Assembly: GCF_900115175.1 (NCBI RefSeq)
Contig: NZ_FOYV01000001.1
Coordinates: 1,798,001 to 1,862,000, forward strand
Direction: 5' to 3'
Source: Marinobacter gudaonensis
GTDB lineage: Bacteria; Pseudomonadota; Gammaproteobacteria; Pseudomonadales; Oleiphilaceae
DNA: 64,000 nucleotides
The position numbers were made by a program, and so were the translations under genes. Positions 52,747 through 63,596 of this stretch are shown here, in pieces. The notes below the pieces were generated by a model. It was not told where the DNA came from, ran no database searches, and saw only the letters and a list, made by a program, of their open reading frames with translations. Numbering within the stretch: position 1 is the stretch's first letter; every line of letters starts with the position of its first letter.

Positions 52747-53432
52747 GCCTGGCGGGGCTGTTCAGCCCGCGCTGGCCCGGTGTTGCCCTGTTCGACCTGG
52801 ACGGCACCCTGGTGGACAGCGCGCCGGACCTGGCCGCGGCAGTTGATCAGATGCTGGAGCACCTGGGACGCTCGCCAGCAGGGCTCGAACGGGTGCGGCA
52901 GTGGGTTGGCAACGGCGCCAGTGTCCTGGTGCGCCGTGCCCTGGCTGGCCAGGTGGACTGGGAGCCGGCCCGACCGAAAGACGACGCCCTGTTCAAGGAT
53001 GCCCTGGCGATCTTCTATCACGCCTACGGCACCATCAATGGCCGGCACTCGGTGGTCTACGCCGGCGTTGAGGCCTGCCTGACTCATCTGAAGAATCAGG
53101 GTTGCCGACTGGGTATCGTGACCAACAAGCCGGAGCAGTTTGTGGCCCCGCTGCTCAAGCAGATGAACCTGGCGCACTGGTTTGATCTGAGCGTGGGCGG
53201 CGATACCCTGCCAGTGAAGAAGCCGGACCCGGCGCCGCTGGTTCACGCCATGGAGAAACTCGGGGGGACCCGGGGTACCACGGTGATGGTGGGCGACTCG
53301 GCGGCGGATATTAACGCCGCCCGGGCCGCCGGCATCCCTTGCGTGGCCGTTCGTTATGGCTATAACTACGGGCCCTCCGTGGATACCCTGGGGGCCGATG
53401 CAGTTGTTGATTCGCTGGCCGAGCTTTTGTAA
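52743..53432 (+). CDS. gph: Phosphoglycolate phosphatase
   Basis: Gph removes phosphate from 2-phosphoglycolate, a by-product of DNA 3'-end repair. The 229-residue HAD-family enzyme has [17 protein letters not shown] at its start (nucleophile Asp), [15 protein letters not shown] in the second motif and [17 protein letters not shown] near the C-terminus. It is coupled to rpe and precedes the trp leader by 18 bases. Confidence 0.94.
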   Translation: MSLAGLFSPRWPGVALFDLDGTLVDSAPDLAAAVDQMLEHLGRSPAGLERVRQWVGNGASVLVRRALAGQVDWEPARPKDDALFKDALAIFYHAYGTINGRHSVVYAGVEACLTHLKNQGCRLGIVTNKPEQFVAPLLKQMNLAHWFDLSVGGDTLPVKKPDPAPLVHAMEKLGGTRGTTVMVGDSAADINAARAAGIPCVAVRYGYNYGPSVDTLGADAVVDSLAELL

Positions 53433-53450
53433 TCTCACAAGGAACTTACA

Positions 53451-53561
53451 TTGAGCACTTCATTACGGGAGATTCCTGCCGTGCAGGGACTGAATCTGAC
53501 TGCAGCGCGAGGCATCCTGACCACCCGCGCAACTCGATGGTGGCGATGGCGCACCGGCTGA
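53451..53561 (+). CDS. trpL: Trp leader peptide upstream of trpE
   Basis: The 36-codon frame starts at a TTG with AAGGA seven bases upstream and ends in TRWWRWRTG before a TGA. Three Trp codons within four suggest ribosome stalling when charged tRNA-Trp is scarce. After it, CACCGG at the leader end can pair with CCGGTG about 20 bases later, and a second pairing AGCCT/AGGCT lies further down. I found no classical hairpin with a long T-run, only TTTGT after the first stem, so the mechanism may depart from the E. coli model. Confidence 0.75.
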   Translation: MSTSLREIPAVQGLNLTAARGILTTRATRWWRWRTG

Positions 53562-53662
53562 ATAAGCCCGGAGGCCCGGTGGCGTTTGTCCGCTGAGCCT
53601 CGCACCCGATGCAGGCGCAGGCTTGCGTCCACAATGCAGATCAGAGTTCAGGAATCCGTACC

Positions 53663-55150
<1,488 letters not shown>

Positions 55151-55166
55151 GGCGGAGGAACGGATT

Positions 55167-55748
55167 ATGTTGCTGATGATCGATAACTACGATTCCTTCA
55201 CCTACAACGTGGTGCAGTACCTGGCCGAGCTGGGCGCCAATGTGCAGGTTTACCGGAACGACGAAATCACCATTGAGCAGATTGAAGCCCTGAATCCAGA
55301 GCGGCTGGTGATTTCTCCGGGCCCCTGCACCCCCAACGAAGCCGGCATTTCCATGGCAGCCATCCGGCACTTCGCCGGCAAGCTGCCCATCCTCGGAATC
55401 TGTCTGGGTCATCAGGCCATCGGGCAGGTCTACGGTGGTGACATCATCCGCGCCGGTCGGGTGATGCACGGCAAGGTCTCCCCGGTATTCCACAAGGACA
55501 CCGGCGTGTTCCGGGGCCTGAGCAACCCGCTGCAGGCCACCCGCTACCACAGCCTGGTGATCGACAAGACCACCCTGCCCGACTGCCTGGAAGTGACCGC
55601 CTGGACCCGCAATGACGACGGGTCCATTGAGGAAATCATGGGCGTTCGCCACAAGACCCTGCCCATCGAGGGCGTGCAGTTCCATCCAGAGTCTATTATG
55701 ACGGAACAGGGCCACGAGCTGCTGCGCAACTTTCTGAGAACACACTAA
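55167..55748 (+). CDS. trpG: Anthranilate synthase component II (glutamine amidotransferase)
   Basis: The 193-residue subunit releases ammonia from glutamine for TrpE. The triad is visible: Cys79 in [10 protein letters not shown], His172 and Glu174 in VQFHPES. The start [19 protein letters not shown] is typical. In many pseudomonads this subunit also serves p-aminobenzoate synthase; that double role is possible here. GGAGG precedes the ATG. Confidence 0.97.
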   Translation: MLLMIDNYDSFTYNVVQYLAELGANVQVYRNDEITIEQIEALNPERLVISPGPCTPNEAGISMAAIRHFAGKLPILGICLGHQAIGQVYGGDIIRAGRVMHGKVSPVFHKDTGVFRGLSNPLQATRYHSLVIDKTTLPDCLEVTAWTRNDDGSIEEIMGVRHKTLPIEGVQFHPESIMTEQGHELLRNFLRTH

Positions 55749-55759
55749 GAGGCCGACAC

Positions 55760-56788
55760 ATGGACATGAAAGAAGCTCTCAACCGCATTGCCTCCAACCT
55801 GGACCTGTCCCGGGAGGAAATGAAGGATGTGATGCGCATCGTCATGAACGGCGAGGCCACCGACGCCCAGATAGGCGCGTTTCTCATGGGGTTGCGCCTG
55901 AAGAGCGAAACCATTGATGAAATTACTGGCGCCACCGAAGTCATGCGCGAGCTGGCCACCGGGGTAACGGTGAAGGCTGAGCCGCTCATCGACATCGTGG
56001 GCACCGGCGGTGACGGCGCCAACCTGTTCAACGTGTCGTCGGCCGCGTCGTTCGTAGTGGCGGCCGCCGGCGGTTTTGTCGCCAAACACGGCAACCGGGC
56101 GGTGTCGTCCAAGAGCGGCAGCGCCGACCTGCTCGAGAAGCTGGGTATCAACCTGAGCATGAAGCCGGAGGAAGTGGCCCGTTGCGTTGAGGAAATCGGT
56201 GTCGGCTTCATGTTCGCCCCCGCCCATCATGGCGCCATGAAGCACGCCATTGGCCCCCGCAAGGAGCTGGGCTGCAGGACCATTTTCAACATTCTGGGCC
56301 CGATGACCAATCCGGCGGGGGTAAAACGCCAGCTGATCGGTGTGTTCACCAAGGAGCTTTGCCGGCCCATGGCCGAAGTGCTTTACCGGCTCGGCGCCGA
56401 ACACATTATGGTGGTGCACTCAAAGGATGGCCTGGACGAAATCAGCCTGGCCAGCGCCACCCATGTGGCGGAACTCAAGGACGGCAAGGTGACCGAATAC
56501 GACATCACCCCCGAAGATCTGGGCATCAAGAGCCAGTCGCTGGTTGGTCTAACTGTCGATACCGCCGAGGATTCCCTGAAACTGATCAAGGCTGCGTTCG
56601 GTCGTGGCCACGATGAAATGGCCGAAAAGGCCCGGGACCTGATTGCCCTGAATGCCGGCGCCGCGATTTACGTGGCGGGTCTGGCCAAGACGCCGAAAGA
56701 GGGTGTGGAGCTGGCCCTGGATGCCATGGGCTCTGGTCTCGCCGCCGGCAAGATGTCGGAGCTGGCTGACTTTTCTCAGTGCTTTTGA
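55760..56788 (+). CDS. trpD: Anthranilate phosphoribosyltransferase
   Basis: TrpD joins anthranilate to phosphoribosyl pyrophosphate. The 342-residue protein shows [20 protein letters not shown], the loop [21 protein letters not shown] and [20 protein letters not shown]. It follows trpG by 11 bases. An inverted-repeat element starts 33 bases after its stop, before trpC. Confidence 0.97.
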   Translation: MDMKEALNRIASNLDLSREEMKDVMRIVMNGEATDAQIGAFLMGLRLKSETIDEITGATEVMRELATGVTVKAEPLIDIVGTGGDGANLFNVSSAASFVVAAAGGFVAKHGNRAVSSKSGSADLLEKLGINLSMKPEEVARCVEEIGVGFMFAPAHHGAMKHAIGPRKELGCRTIFNILGPMTNPAGVKRQLIGVFTKELCRPMAEVLYRLGAEHIMVVHSKDGLDEISLASATHVAELKDGKVTEYDITPEDLGIKSQSLVGLTVDTAEDSLKLIKAAFGRGHDEMAEKARDLIALNAGAAIYVAGLAKTPKEGVELALDAMGSGLAAGKMSELADFSQCF

Positions 56789-56821
56789 TCGGATAAGCCT
56801 GCCGGATTTCGGCAGGACGAC

Positions 56822-56927
56822 CCGGTGGGGCAGGGCTTTCCAAAACACGCCCGTGAATACGTCCCTGTAGGGCTTGGCGTCAGCCATCCATGGCTGACGA
56901 CAGTTTTGGAAAGCCCTGCCCCACCGG
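56822..56927. repeat. Nested inverted-repeat element, copy C, between trpD and trpC
   Basis: The 25-bp outer arms are perfectly complementary (56822-56846, 56903-56927; sequence around GGGGCAGGGCTTTCC). The inside has GAATACGTCCCTGTAGGG and a 9-bp inner hairpin (56878-56886 with 56891-56899, loop TCCA) with the shared GCCATCCATGGC apex. It interrupts an otherwise tight trp gene run and could cause polarity or mark a transcript end. Confidence 0.85.
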
Positions 56928-56954
56928 CTCTCGCTAACTACTTGCAGGCCGCTA

Positions 56955-57776
56955 ATGACTGAACGACATTTGGATAAAACACCGACAATCCTACGCAAGA
57001 TTGTCGATCGAAAGTGGGAAGAGATTGACGAGCGGAAACAGAAGGTTTCCATTGCAGACCTGAAAGCCATGGCGGGGGACCAGCCGCAGGCCCGGGGGTT
57101 TGCCAACGCCATGCGGCAGCGCATTGAGCAACAAACACCTGCGGTTATCGCGGAGATCAAGAAAGCCTCACCCAGCAAAGGTATTTTGCGGGATCCTTTC
57201 GAACCGGCAGTGATCGCCGAGAGCTATGAAAACGGCGGCGCGGCCTGTCTGTCCGTGCTCACCGATCACGACTTCTTCCAGGGCCACGAGGACTATCTGG
57301 TGGCCGCCCGCAATGCCTGCAGTCTCCCGGTGATCCGCAAGGACTTCATGGTCGCCCCCTACCAGGTCTACGAAAGCCGGGCCATTGGCGCCGACTGCAT
57401 CCTGCTGATTGCTGCCTGTCTGACCAAAGACCAGATGCAGGAGCTGGAAGGCATTGCCCACGAGATTGGGCTGGATGTGTTGGTGGAGGTGCACGACGGT
57501 GAGGAGCTGGACGATGCGTTGACGCTGACGACGCCTCTGGTGGGCATCAACAACCGCAATCTGCACACCTTCGAAGTGTCCCTGGACACCACGTTTGACC
57601 TGCACGAGCGGATTTCACAGGACCGGCTGACCATCACCGAGAGCGGCATCATGACGCGCAGCGATGTAGAAGCGATGACTGCTCGCGGGATTTACGGTTT
57701 CCTTGTGGGGGAATCGTTTATGCGAGCAGAAGAGCCTGGTTCAAAATTACGGGAACTGTTTTTCCCCGCAGCCTGA
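56955..57776 (+). CDS. trpC: Indole-3-glycerol-phosphate synthase
   Basis: TrpC closes the indole ring from carboxyphenylaminodeoxyribulose phosphate. The 273-residue barrel enzyme shows [53 protein letters not shown] and [12 protein letters not shown]. It is monofunctional, without the TrpF domain fused in E. coli. It lies 166 bases from trpD across repeat copy C, and its ribosome site is weak (CAGG). Confidence 0.96.
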   Translation: MTERHLDKTPTILRKIVDRKWEEIDERKQKVSIADLKAMAGDQPQARGFANAMRQRIEQQTPAVIAEIKKASPSKGILRDPFEPAVIAESYENGGAACLSVLTDHDFFQGHEDYLVAARNACSLPVIRKDFMVAPYQVYESRAIGADCILLIAACLTKDQMQELEGIAHEIGLDVLVEVHDGEELDDALTLTTPLVGINNRNLHTFEVSLDTTFDLHERISQDRLTITESGIMTRSDVEAMTARGIYGFLVGESFMRAEEPGSKLRELFFPAA

Positions 57777-57794
57777 CTCCATCAGATGGGGCGA

Positions 57795-57897
57795 GTCGGC
57801 GGGTGGAGCTTTCCAAAATCGTGCGGAGCCATGGATGGCGGAGCCGAGCGTACAGGGAGGTATTCACAGCGTATTTTGGAAAGCTCTACCCGCCGAC
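57795..57897. repeat. Nested inverted-repeat element, copy D, after trpC
   Basis: The 25-bp outer arms (57795-57819, 57873-57897) pair with a single G-U. The core is inverted relative to copy C: on the minus strand it reads GTGAATACCTCCCTGTACG followed by GCCATCCATGGC, here with only a 4-bp inner stem. It fills the gap between trpC and the converging DUF4202 gene and probably ends both transcripts. Confidence 0.82.
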
Positions 57898-57910
57898 TTG
57901 CATACTCCAA

Positions 57911-58528
57911 TCAGGCCCCAGGTTCAGCTAAAGCCTCCTGCAAAAGTTCCAGAAGGTGCGCCGGCATCCCCTCCGCCAGTTTCAGGGCGGCCTCGTGCCC
58001 ACGGGGCGACATCTTGCCCCAGGTGCGGCGCACGATGCGCAGCCATTTGTCGCGGTCGTAGTCCGCCTTTTCCTCGTAAAAATCCGCGAAGTACTTCTCC
58101 AGGAACACCATGCAGGCCACGTCTTCCAGCAACTGGGTGTCGGCGTCCTTGCGCAGCTCCCGCTTGGTCAGGATGGTCTCTACCCTGTCGCACTCCTCCT
58201 GCGGGTAGCCGCAGCCGGCCATGATCTCCGCGGCCCGCTTGCCGTGCATCCGGCCGCAGGCCTGGCGCCATTGATAATAGGCTTTCCGGCCTTCCGGGTA
58301 GTCGCTACGAGGCAAGGTCCAGCGCTCAATGTGCTGGGCCCGGCAAGCGATCTGCATGCGCTCGGAGGGCGCGGATTCAAGCTCGAACAGCCAGCGTGTC
58401 ATATGCAGGCTGTAGGCGTATTCCTTGGGCAGGTGCTCTCCGCCGAATGACTCCTGGTTGGGATCGGCCTTATTTGCCATGTCGATCGCGGCCAGCGCAC
58501 ACTCGAGTCTTGAATCCGTGGTGGTCAT
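57911..58528 (-). CDS. DUF4202 protein
   Basis: The 205-residue cytoplasmic protein has the DUF4202 pattern: LAAIDMANKADPN, HMTRWLFELEPS-like MTRWLFELES, ACRAQHIERWTLPRSDYPEGRKAYYQWR and CMVFLEKYFADF. The conserved His and acidic residues suggest an HD-like hydrolase fold, but no reaction is known. It begins 14 bases from the end of repeat copy D and is followed by nothing coupled; the GST gene lies upstream by 35 bases on the same strand. Confidence 0.85.
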   Translation of the reverse strand: MTTTDSRLECALAAIDMANKADPNQESFGGEHLPKEYAYSLHMTRWLFELESAPSERMQIACRAQHIERWTLPRSDYPEGRKAYYQWRQACGRMHGKRAAEIMAGCGYPQEECDRVETILTKRELRKDADTQLLEDVACMVFLEKYFADFYEEKADYDRDKWLRIVRRTWGKMSPRGHEAALKLAEGMPAHLLELLQEALAEPGA

Positions 58529-58563
58529 TGGGTCTCTCTTCTGGTTCCGGAACCGGCCGGGGC

Positions 58564-59181
58564 TCAGGCCTGGGCCGAGGGACGTTCCTTGATGCGGTCG
58601 TACCAGGCCTGCAGGTTGGTCTGCTCAGGCTGGATGCGGATACCCACCACCCGGGCAAAGGCCACCGTGGTGAAGGCGTTGATGTCGGCGGCGGTGAAGC
58701 GGTCGCAGCAGATGTATTCCTTACCTTCCAGTTGCTTGTTGAGGAAATGCATGAACTTCTCGACGTTCTTGCCGCACTCCTCGCCCCATTCCTTGATCGG
58801 GTTCATGCGGTCCTTGAAGTAGCCGGTCGTGTGCTGGAAGCACATGCCGGTGGGCATGAAGAAATAGTATTCGATCCAGCGCAGCCACTGTTCCAGCTGT
58901 GCCTTTTCCAGCGGGGTGTCCCCCAGCAAGCTGGGTGTGTCCGGGTAGCTTTCTTCGAAGTAGCGGCAGATCGCCATGGTTTCGGCGATGCAGGTACCGT
59001 CGTCCAGTTCCATCACCGGGACTTTCTTCATCGGGTTGCGGGCAGCATATTCAGGGGTCAGGTTCTCGCCCTTCTGCAGGTCGATCTCGATGAACTCGGC
59101 CTTGTCCAGCAGGCCTTTCTCGGCCATGAACATGCGTACTCGACGGGGATTCGGGGCGGTTCTGGTTTCGAAGATTTTCAT
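58564..59181 (-). CDS. Glutathione S-transferase family protein
   Basis: The 205-residue protein has an N-terminal thioredoxin-like domain (FETRTAPNPRRVRMFMAEKGL, then KKVPVMELDDGTCIAETMAICRYFE with the cis-Pro and the SNAIL-like AET segment) and an all-helical C-terminal domain. It is cytoplasmic and could conjugate or reduce glutathione derivatives. The ATG at 59181 has CGGAG upstream; a longer frame adds unrelated residues and was rejected. Confidence 0.9.
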   Translation of the reverse strand: MKIFETRTAPNPRRVRMFMAEKGLLDKAEFIEIDLQKGENLTPEYAARNPMKKVPVMELDDGTCIAETMAICRYFEESYPDTPSLLGDTPLEKAQLEQWLRWIEYYFFMPTGMCFQHTTGYFKDRMNPIKEWGEECGKNVEKFMHFLNKQLEGKEYICCDRFTAADINAFTTVAFARVVGIRIQPEQTNLQAWYDRIKERPSAQA

Positions 59182-59271
59182 TGTTGTTGGCTCCGTTCCT
59201 TTATTCAGCGGCGTTGGCGGTTCAAGGACAGAAGACTGACCGGAAAGAACGGTTGCGTCAAGCAACCGGGA

Positions 59272-60006
59272 TTACCGGGTCAGCCACTGATGCATTCGGC
59301 TGATGACCCATTCAGGGTCGTCCAGCGGCAGGTCATGGCCAGCATCCGGATGCAACTTGAGGGTCCACTGCCAGCGCTGCTCCAGGGCCGCACTGCAACG
59401 CCAGTGCGCAATCCGGTCACCCCGGCTGGCCAGCAGCAGGGCATCCGGAAGCGGGCGTTTTTCAGCAGGACGGAAACGGGCGGCCGCGGAGAGCTGGTTC
59501 AGTGCATTCCGCGCACTGACCGGTCGCTGGCGCTGGGTGCTGTACCACCGTTTGGCCAGTTCCAGGGTCACCTCTCGGTTGGAGGTGAGCCGTAGGATAT
59601 CCCGCTCACGGTCAAACAGTTCCCGTCGAGCCAGTAGCCGGAGAATCCGGGGCCAGGCACCGGGGCGCATGCGCTGCCAGGGGGGGCTGAAGCCAGAACT
59701 GGTATTGATCAGTACCAGATTCTGGATCTCACCCTCGATGGCCTGCTGGGCCCAGTCCATGGCGACCATCCCACCCATGGAGAGTGCCAGCAGGCTGAAT
59801 GGCCGGGGAATGTGGTCGACCTGCCGGATAACCCGCTGCCGGATCCCGGCGATGGTGTCCGGACTGTCCTCACGGAAGTGGACACCGGTACCGGGCAGGT
59901 CCACTGCATGAAACTGGTGCCCCGGAAACGCGTCCTTAAGGCGTGCGGGGAAGTCCCCCCAGTGGGCCTGTTCCCGCGTCAATCCGCGCAACAGAATCCA
60001 GTGCAT
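59272..60006 (-). CDS. Alpha/beta hydrolase
   Basis: The 244-residue cytoplasmic hydrolase has the nucleophile elbow ALSMGG (Ser76), an oxyanion region LLRGLTREQAHWGDFP and a C-terminal HPDAGHDLPLDDPEW with the catalytic His. The layout resembles BioH/MenH-like esterases, but the substrate is unknown. AGGA precedes the ATG at 60006. It lies 36 bases downstream of the carboxypeptidase gene on the same strand. Confidence 0.85.
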   Translation of the reverse strand: MHWILLRGLTREQAHWGDFPARLKDAFPGHQFHAVDLPGTGVHFREDSPDTIAGIRQRVIRQVDHIPRPFSLLALSMGGMVAMDWAQQAIEGEIQNLVLINTSSGFSPPWQRMRPGAWPRILRLLARRELFDRERDILRLTSNREVTLELAKRWYSTQRQRPVSARNALNQLSAAARFRPAEKRPLPDALLLASRGDRIAHWRCSAALEQRWQWTLKLHPDAGHDLPLDDPEWVISRMHQWLTR

Positions 60007-60042
60007 AGGTTCGTCCTGTCGGGTTGCCACGCCACCGCGGGC

Positions 60043-61143
60043 TTATTGGGTGTCCCGGTACCAGTGCATGATGGCCGCTTCCCTCAGCATGGACTCCTCC
60101 TCGTGAGCCGGCAACCAGTTCTCGTGGCTGGCCGCTGCATTCACCAGGAAATCCATCCAGGTGAGGTGGCTGCGCAGCACCCGCTGGTGCCGGTGCGGCA
60201 CCAGGGGATTGAACAGACCATCCAGACGCAGCAGTTGCCGGGGTCGTTTCCGGATCCAGCGCCAGGATCCCATCTCAAGGGTCAGCGGCAGGAACACACC
60301 GGCGTTCTCCCGGTTTACCTGCTTGTAGAAATAATCCCAGAGGTCCCCGTGGGTGAGGTAGTGGCGCGACTGGGGTTCGAACCGGTAATTGTGGTTCGGG
60401 TAGGCCTGTTCCCAGATCAGTTTCAGCGCCATCACCGAGGCGATCCGGCGCATGGGTCGACGGCGATAGGCGTAAGGAAACCAGATCTGGTCCTGCCAGC
60501 CGAAGCCCGAGTGGCAATCAAGGGCGACACTGAACGGACGACCGGGCAGCAGTTCGCGGATCACCGTTTCCAGGGCCCGGTTTTCGGTTTCCATACCCTG
60601 CTCCGGGTCGCCCGTGTACCAGGGCAGCCGGGGCGACAGGCGCTGTCCACCAAGCAGGAAAGCGCTGCGGTCCTGAGCGGTAATGGGCGCGTTACGCATC
60701 AGGTCCACCCCGTTGGGGTTGCTGCGCTGGTTCAGGTACATGCCGCCGGGATTGAGAATCGGCAGCAGGGTAATCCGAACGGTTTGCAGCAGCTGTGCCA
60801 GGTGCTGATCCCAGGTCACCCGCGCCAGCAGCGACCGCAGCCAGGCCATCACCACCTGGCTACCGATACGCTCAAGCCCGTGCACTCCGCCAACCACCAG
60901 CACCACCGGTGCATCCGGCCGGGTTGACCCGATATCGGCCCGGTAGATCGGCAGCGACAGCTCCTTGAGCGCCACTCGCGCAACCAGATCGGTGGTCACC
61001 AGCGCCGGCGCTTCCGCCAGCAGCCTCTCCAGGCTCACCAGCTCCGGCAGGAAGGTGCGCAACAGCCGCCGCTGGCGACCATCCCGGCAAGCCTGTTCAC
61101 GGGCAATAGCGGTGTGGGGTGTCAGGTCGCGCAATTCGGTCAT
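60043..61143 (-). CDS. M14-family zinc carboxypeptidase
   Basis: The 366-residue protein has the zinc motif HxxE (His88-Glu91 in GGVHGLERIG), the NPNGVDLMRN region, DCHSGFGW with the third metal ligand and the C-terminal LTLEMGSW catalytic glutamate region. No signal peptide is visible, so it is probably cytoplasmic, acting on peptides or murein fragments. The ATG at 61143 has GGAG six bases upstream; an ATG two codons earlier is less well placed. Confidence 0.87.
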   Translation of the reverse strand: MTELRDLTPHTAIAREQACRDGRQRRLLRTFLPELVSLERLLAEAPALVTTDLVARVALKELSLPIYRADIGSTRPDAPVVLVVGGVHGLERIGSQVVMAWLRSLLARVTWDQHLAQLLQTVRITLLPILNPGGMYLNQRSNPNGVDLMRNAPITAQDRSAFLLGGQRLSPRLPWYTGDPEQGMETENRALETVIRELLPGRPFSVALDCHSGFGWQDQIWFPYAYRRRPMRRIASVMALKLIWEQAYPNHNYRFEPQSRHYLTHGDLWDYFYKQVNRENAGVFLPLTLEMGSWRWIRKRPRQLLRLDGLFNPLVPHRHQRVLRSHLTWMDFLVNAAASHENWLPAHEEESMLREAAIMHWYRDTQ

Positions 61144-61487
61144 CGGCATCTCCGGTACAGGGACGCCTCAGGGTAGCGGGCAATTGCTACAAATTGTTGA
61201 CGGTACCAGCAGCCAACCTGTCCGCAAACCAGACGGATTTTCGTTACACCCTTGTAACTGAGCTGAGGTTCGTTATCCTAAAGAATAAGCATTAACCGAG
61301 ACTTCTGTTTTGCCTGACCTCAACAGCACGCTGAAAACGGCTGTTATCCCGGTCCTTACGGACTGCGGCTCCTCTGTACTGGAAGTTACACCGGCAACGG
61401 TGTGTAAACTGGCGCCGGCCCCCGGCCCGACGCAACCACCAGACCCATTCTCAAAGAATCACAAACCCTGAAAAAGGAGAAGTGACC
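61144..61487. other. Non-coding region upstream of the glycine betaine-type ABC transporter
   Basis: This is the divergent spacer between the M14 peptidase gene and the transporter. A palindrome TTACACCG-GCAA-CGGTGTGTAA lies near 61384-61405, and a second weak pairing GTCC/GGAC is near 61350. Neither matches a riboswitch I recognise. The promoter for the transporter, probably responsive to salt or choline compounds, must lie here. No short gene is convincing. Confidence 0.5.
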
Positions 61488-62456
61488 ATGCGAAAGCTCA
61501 CGTCCGCTGCAATGCTTTGCGCCTTATCCATTCCCGCCGTCGCCCAGGCTGACTGCGGCGAGGTGTCCATCACCGAAATGGGCTGGGCGTCCAATACGGT
61601 GGTCACCAACGTTGCCACCTTCATCATGGAGCAGGGCTATGGCTGCGACGTCACCATCGTGCCCTCCGATACCGTGCCTGCGGTAACGTCGGTCGCCGAA
61701 AACGGAGAGCCGGATATCGTCACCGAGCTTTGGCTGAACTCCGCCGGCGAGGCCTACCTGCGCCTGGAAGAACAGGGCAAGGTCGAGCGTCTCGGCAAGG
61801 TGCTTGATCCGGGCGGTGTTGAAGGCTGGTGGATTCCGACCTACCTGGCCGAGAAACACCCAGAACTCAAAACCATTGAGGGCGTGATGGCCAACCCCGA
61901 GCTCGTTGGCGGTCGCTTCAACAACTGCCCGGACGGCTGGGGCTGTCGCGTGGTCAGCGATAACCTGGTTCGTGCTCTGGACCTGGAAGAGTCCGGCATT
62001 GAAGTGTTCAACCATGGCTCCGGCGAGACCCTGGCATCCTCCATGGCGTCTGCGGTACAGAACGAGGAGCCCTGGTTCGGCTACTACTGGGGCCCGACCG
62101 TACCGCTGGGCAAATACGACATGACCAGGGTCGATCTCGGTGAGATCAAGCCCAAGGTGCACCAGAAGAACCAGACCCCCGACGTGGACAATCCCGGTGT
62201 GTCTGACTTCCCCGCCGCCACCGTGCTGACTTCTGTCACCTCTGATTTCAAGGAGCGTGAGCCGGAAGTGGCCGAGATGCTCAGCAAGCTGACCTTCCAG
62301 ACCTCCACCATGAGCTCGATCCTGGCCTGGATGGACCAGAACAACGCCTCTGGCGAAGAGGCCGCGGTCTACTTCCTGACCAACAACCGCGATGAGTGGT
62401 CAAGCTGGCTGAACGACTCCGCTCGGGAGCGTCTGGCAAGCGTTCTGAATAACTGA
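61488..62456 (+). CDS. ABC transporter substrate-binding protein, glycine betaine/proline type (ProX/OpuAC-like)
   Basis: The 322-residue periplasmic protein has a signal peptide (to AVAQA) and the OpuAC fold: VSITEMGWASNTVVTNVATFI, PDIVTELWLNSAGEAY, VEGWWIPTYLAEKHPELKTI and EPWFGYYWGPT. The aromatic Trp residues of such proteins cage quaternary amines. The ligand could be glycine betaine, choline or a related compound. GGAG is eight bases before the ATG. A GC-rich hairpin separates it from the permease gene. Confidence 0.88.
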   Translation: MRKLTSAAMLCALSIPAVAQADCGEVSITEMGWASNTVVTNVATFIMEQGYGCDVTIVPSDTVPAVTSVAENGEPDIVTELWLNSAGEAYLRLEEQGKVERLGKVLDPGGVEGWWIPTYLAEKHPELKTIEGVMANPELVGGRFNNCPDGWGCRVVSDNLVRALDLEESGIEVFNHGSGETLASSMASAVQNEEPWFGYYWGPTVPLGKYDMTRVDLGEIKPKVHQKNQTPDVDNPGVSDFPAATVLTSVTSDFKEREPEVAEMLSKLTFQTSTMSSILAWMDQNNASGEEAAVYFLTNNRDEWSSWLNDSARERLASVLNN

Positions 62457-62467
62457 TCACCTGCCCC

Positions 62468-62495
62468 GCCCGGGCCAATGCCTCATGGCCCGGGC
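62468..62495 (+). terminator. Intercistronic hairpin without U-tract
   Basis: A perfect 10-bp stem (GCCCGGGCCA with TGGCCCGGGC) has an 8-base loop, located 12 bases after the binding-protein stop. No T-run follows, so it more likely shields the upstream mRNA from 3' decay or mildly reduces permease expression than fully ends transcription. Confidence 0.7.
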
Positions 62496-62550
62496 AACCC
62501 TCCGCACAATCACACTGAATTCAGACGCGCGCAGGAGAGACTGAACGCCC

Positions 62551-63585
62551 ATGGCAACCTACGACCCACTGTTTTCCGCCCTCGGCCTTGAGGACTGGTG
62601 CTCCGAAGGCAAGAGTGACGGCCCCATGTCGATGGCCGATCTGCTGGCTAAAACCAAGGGCAAGGAAGCCGAAGACCCTTCCATCTGGGAACTGCCGTTC
62701 CCGTCGATGGATGCATTGAACGAATCCTGCGCCGCGTTTCCGCAGTCCAGGGAGCTGACCAAGGGGCTGGAACAGGGTTTCCTGGCGATCAAGGACAGCC
62801 TCAGCCTGGTGCTTGATCCGCTGACCCAGCCTCTCAGCTGGTTCCTGGACGGTGCCCTGTACGCCATGCTGAACACGCCCTGGTGGATCGTTATTCCGGT
62901 TCTGCTGGGCATCGTTTTTCTGGTCACCAAATCCTGGAAGCTGGTGGCGTTCGTGGGCGGCAGTGTCATGCTGCTGGCGTTCATCGACCACTACGACTAC
63001 GCCATGCAGACGCTGGCGATCATTTTTGTATGCGCCTTCCTGTGCGTGTTGATGGGGGTGCCCATCGGCATTGCCATGGCACGAAGCAACACCCTGCAGC
63101 GCATGATCGTACCCATACTCGACATGCTGCAGACCCTGCCCCCCTTCGTGTATCTGATACCGCTGATCTTTCTGTTCAGCGTCACCGAATCGAAACTCTA
63201 CGGCATCGCCATCATCCTGTACGCCATCGTGCCGGTGATCCGGCTGACCAACCTGGGCATCCGCCTGGTGGACAAGGATGTGATCGAGGCCGCCGACGCC
63301 TTTGGCATGACCCCGCGCCAGAAGCTGTACAAGGTACAGATACCCCTGGCGCTGCCCAACATCATGGCCGGGGTCAACCAGACCATCATGATGAGCCTGG
63401 CCATGGTGGTGATTGCCTCGCTCGTGTCTGCACCCGGTCTCGGGGTGCTGGTACTCCGGGGCATCCGCAACCTGGAACTGGGCGTGGGCCTGGTGTCCGG
63501 TCTCGGCATTGTCATCCTGGCCGTGATCCTTGACCGGGTGACCAAGGCATCGCTTGCCCGAATCAACGTTTCCCAGAAGCAGTGA
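62551..63585 (+). CDS. ABC transporter permease, glycine betaine/proline type (ProW-like)
   Basis: The 344-residue protein has a long soluble N-terminus (about 1-100) and six or seven membrane helices. The cytoplasmic EAA loop EAADAFGMTPRQKLYKVQIP is intact for contact with the ATPase, and MVVIASLVSAPGLGVLVLRG is characteristic of ProW/OpuAB. It follows the binding-protein gene and precedes the ATPase gene by 11 bases. Confidence 0.92.
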   Translation: MATYDPLFSALGLEDWCSEGKSDGPMSMADLLAKTKGKEAEDPSIWELPFPSMDALNESCAAFPQSRELTKGLEQGFLAIKDSLSLVLDPLTQPLSWFLDGALYAMLNTPWWIVIPVLLGIVFLVTKSWKLVAFVGGSVMLLAFIDHYDYAMQTLAIIFVCAFLCVLMGVPIGIAMARSNTLQRMIVPILDMLQTLPPFVYLIPLIFLFSVTESKLYGIAIILYAIVPVIRLTNLGIRLVDKDVIEAADAFGMTPRQKLYKVQIPLALPNIMAGVNQTIMMSLAMVVIASLVSAPGLGVLVLRGIRNLELGVGLVSGLGIVILAVILDRVTKASLARINVSQKQ

Positions 63586-63596
63586 GGAGCCAGATC

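Noticed and set aside
61144..61487. Guanidine or other riboswitch upstream of the betaine-type transporter
   Set aside because: The two small hairpins have GCAA and TTAC loops, not the ACGR loops of mini-ykkC, and no other known core was recognised.
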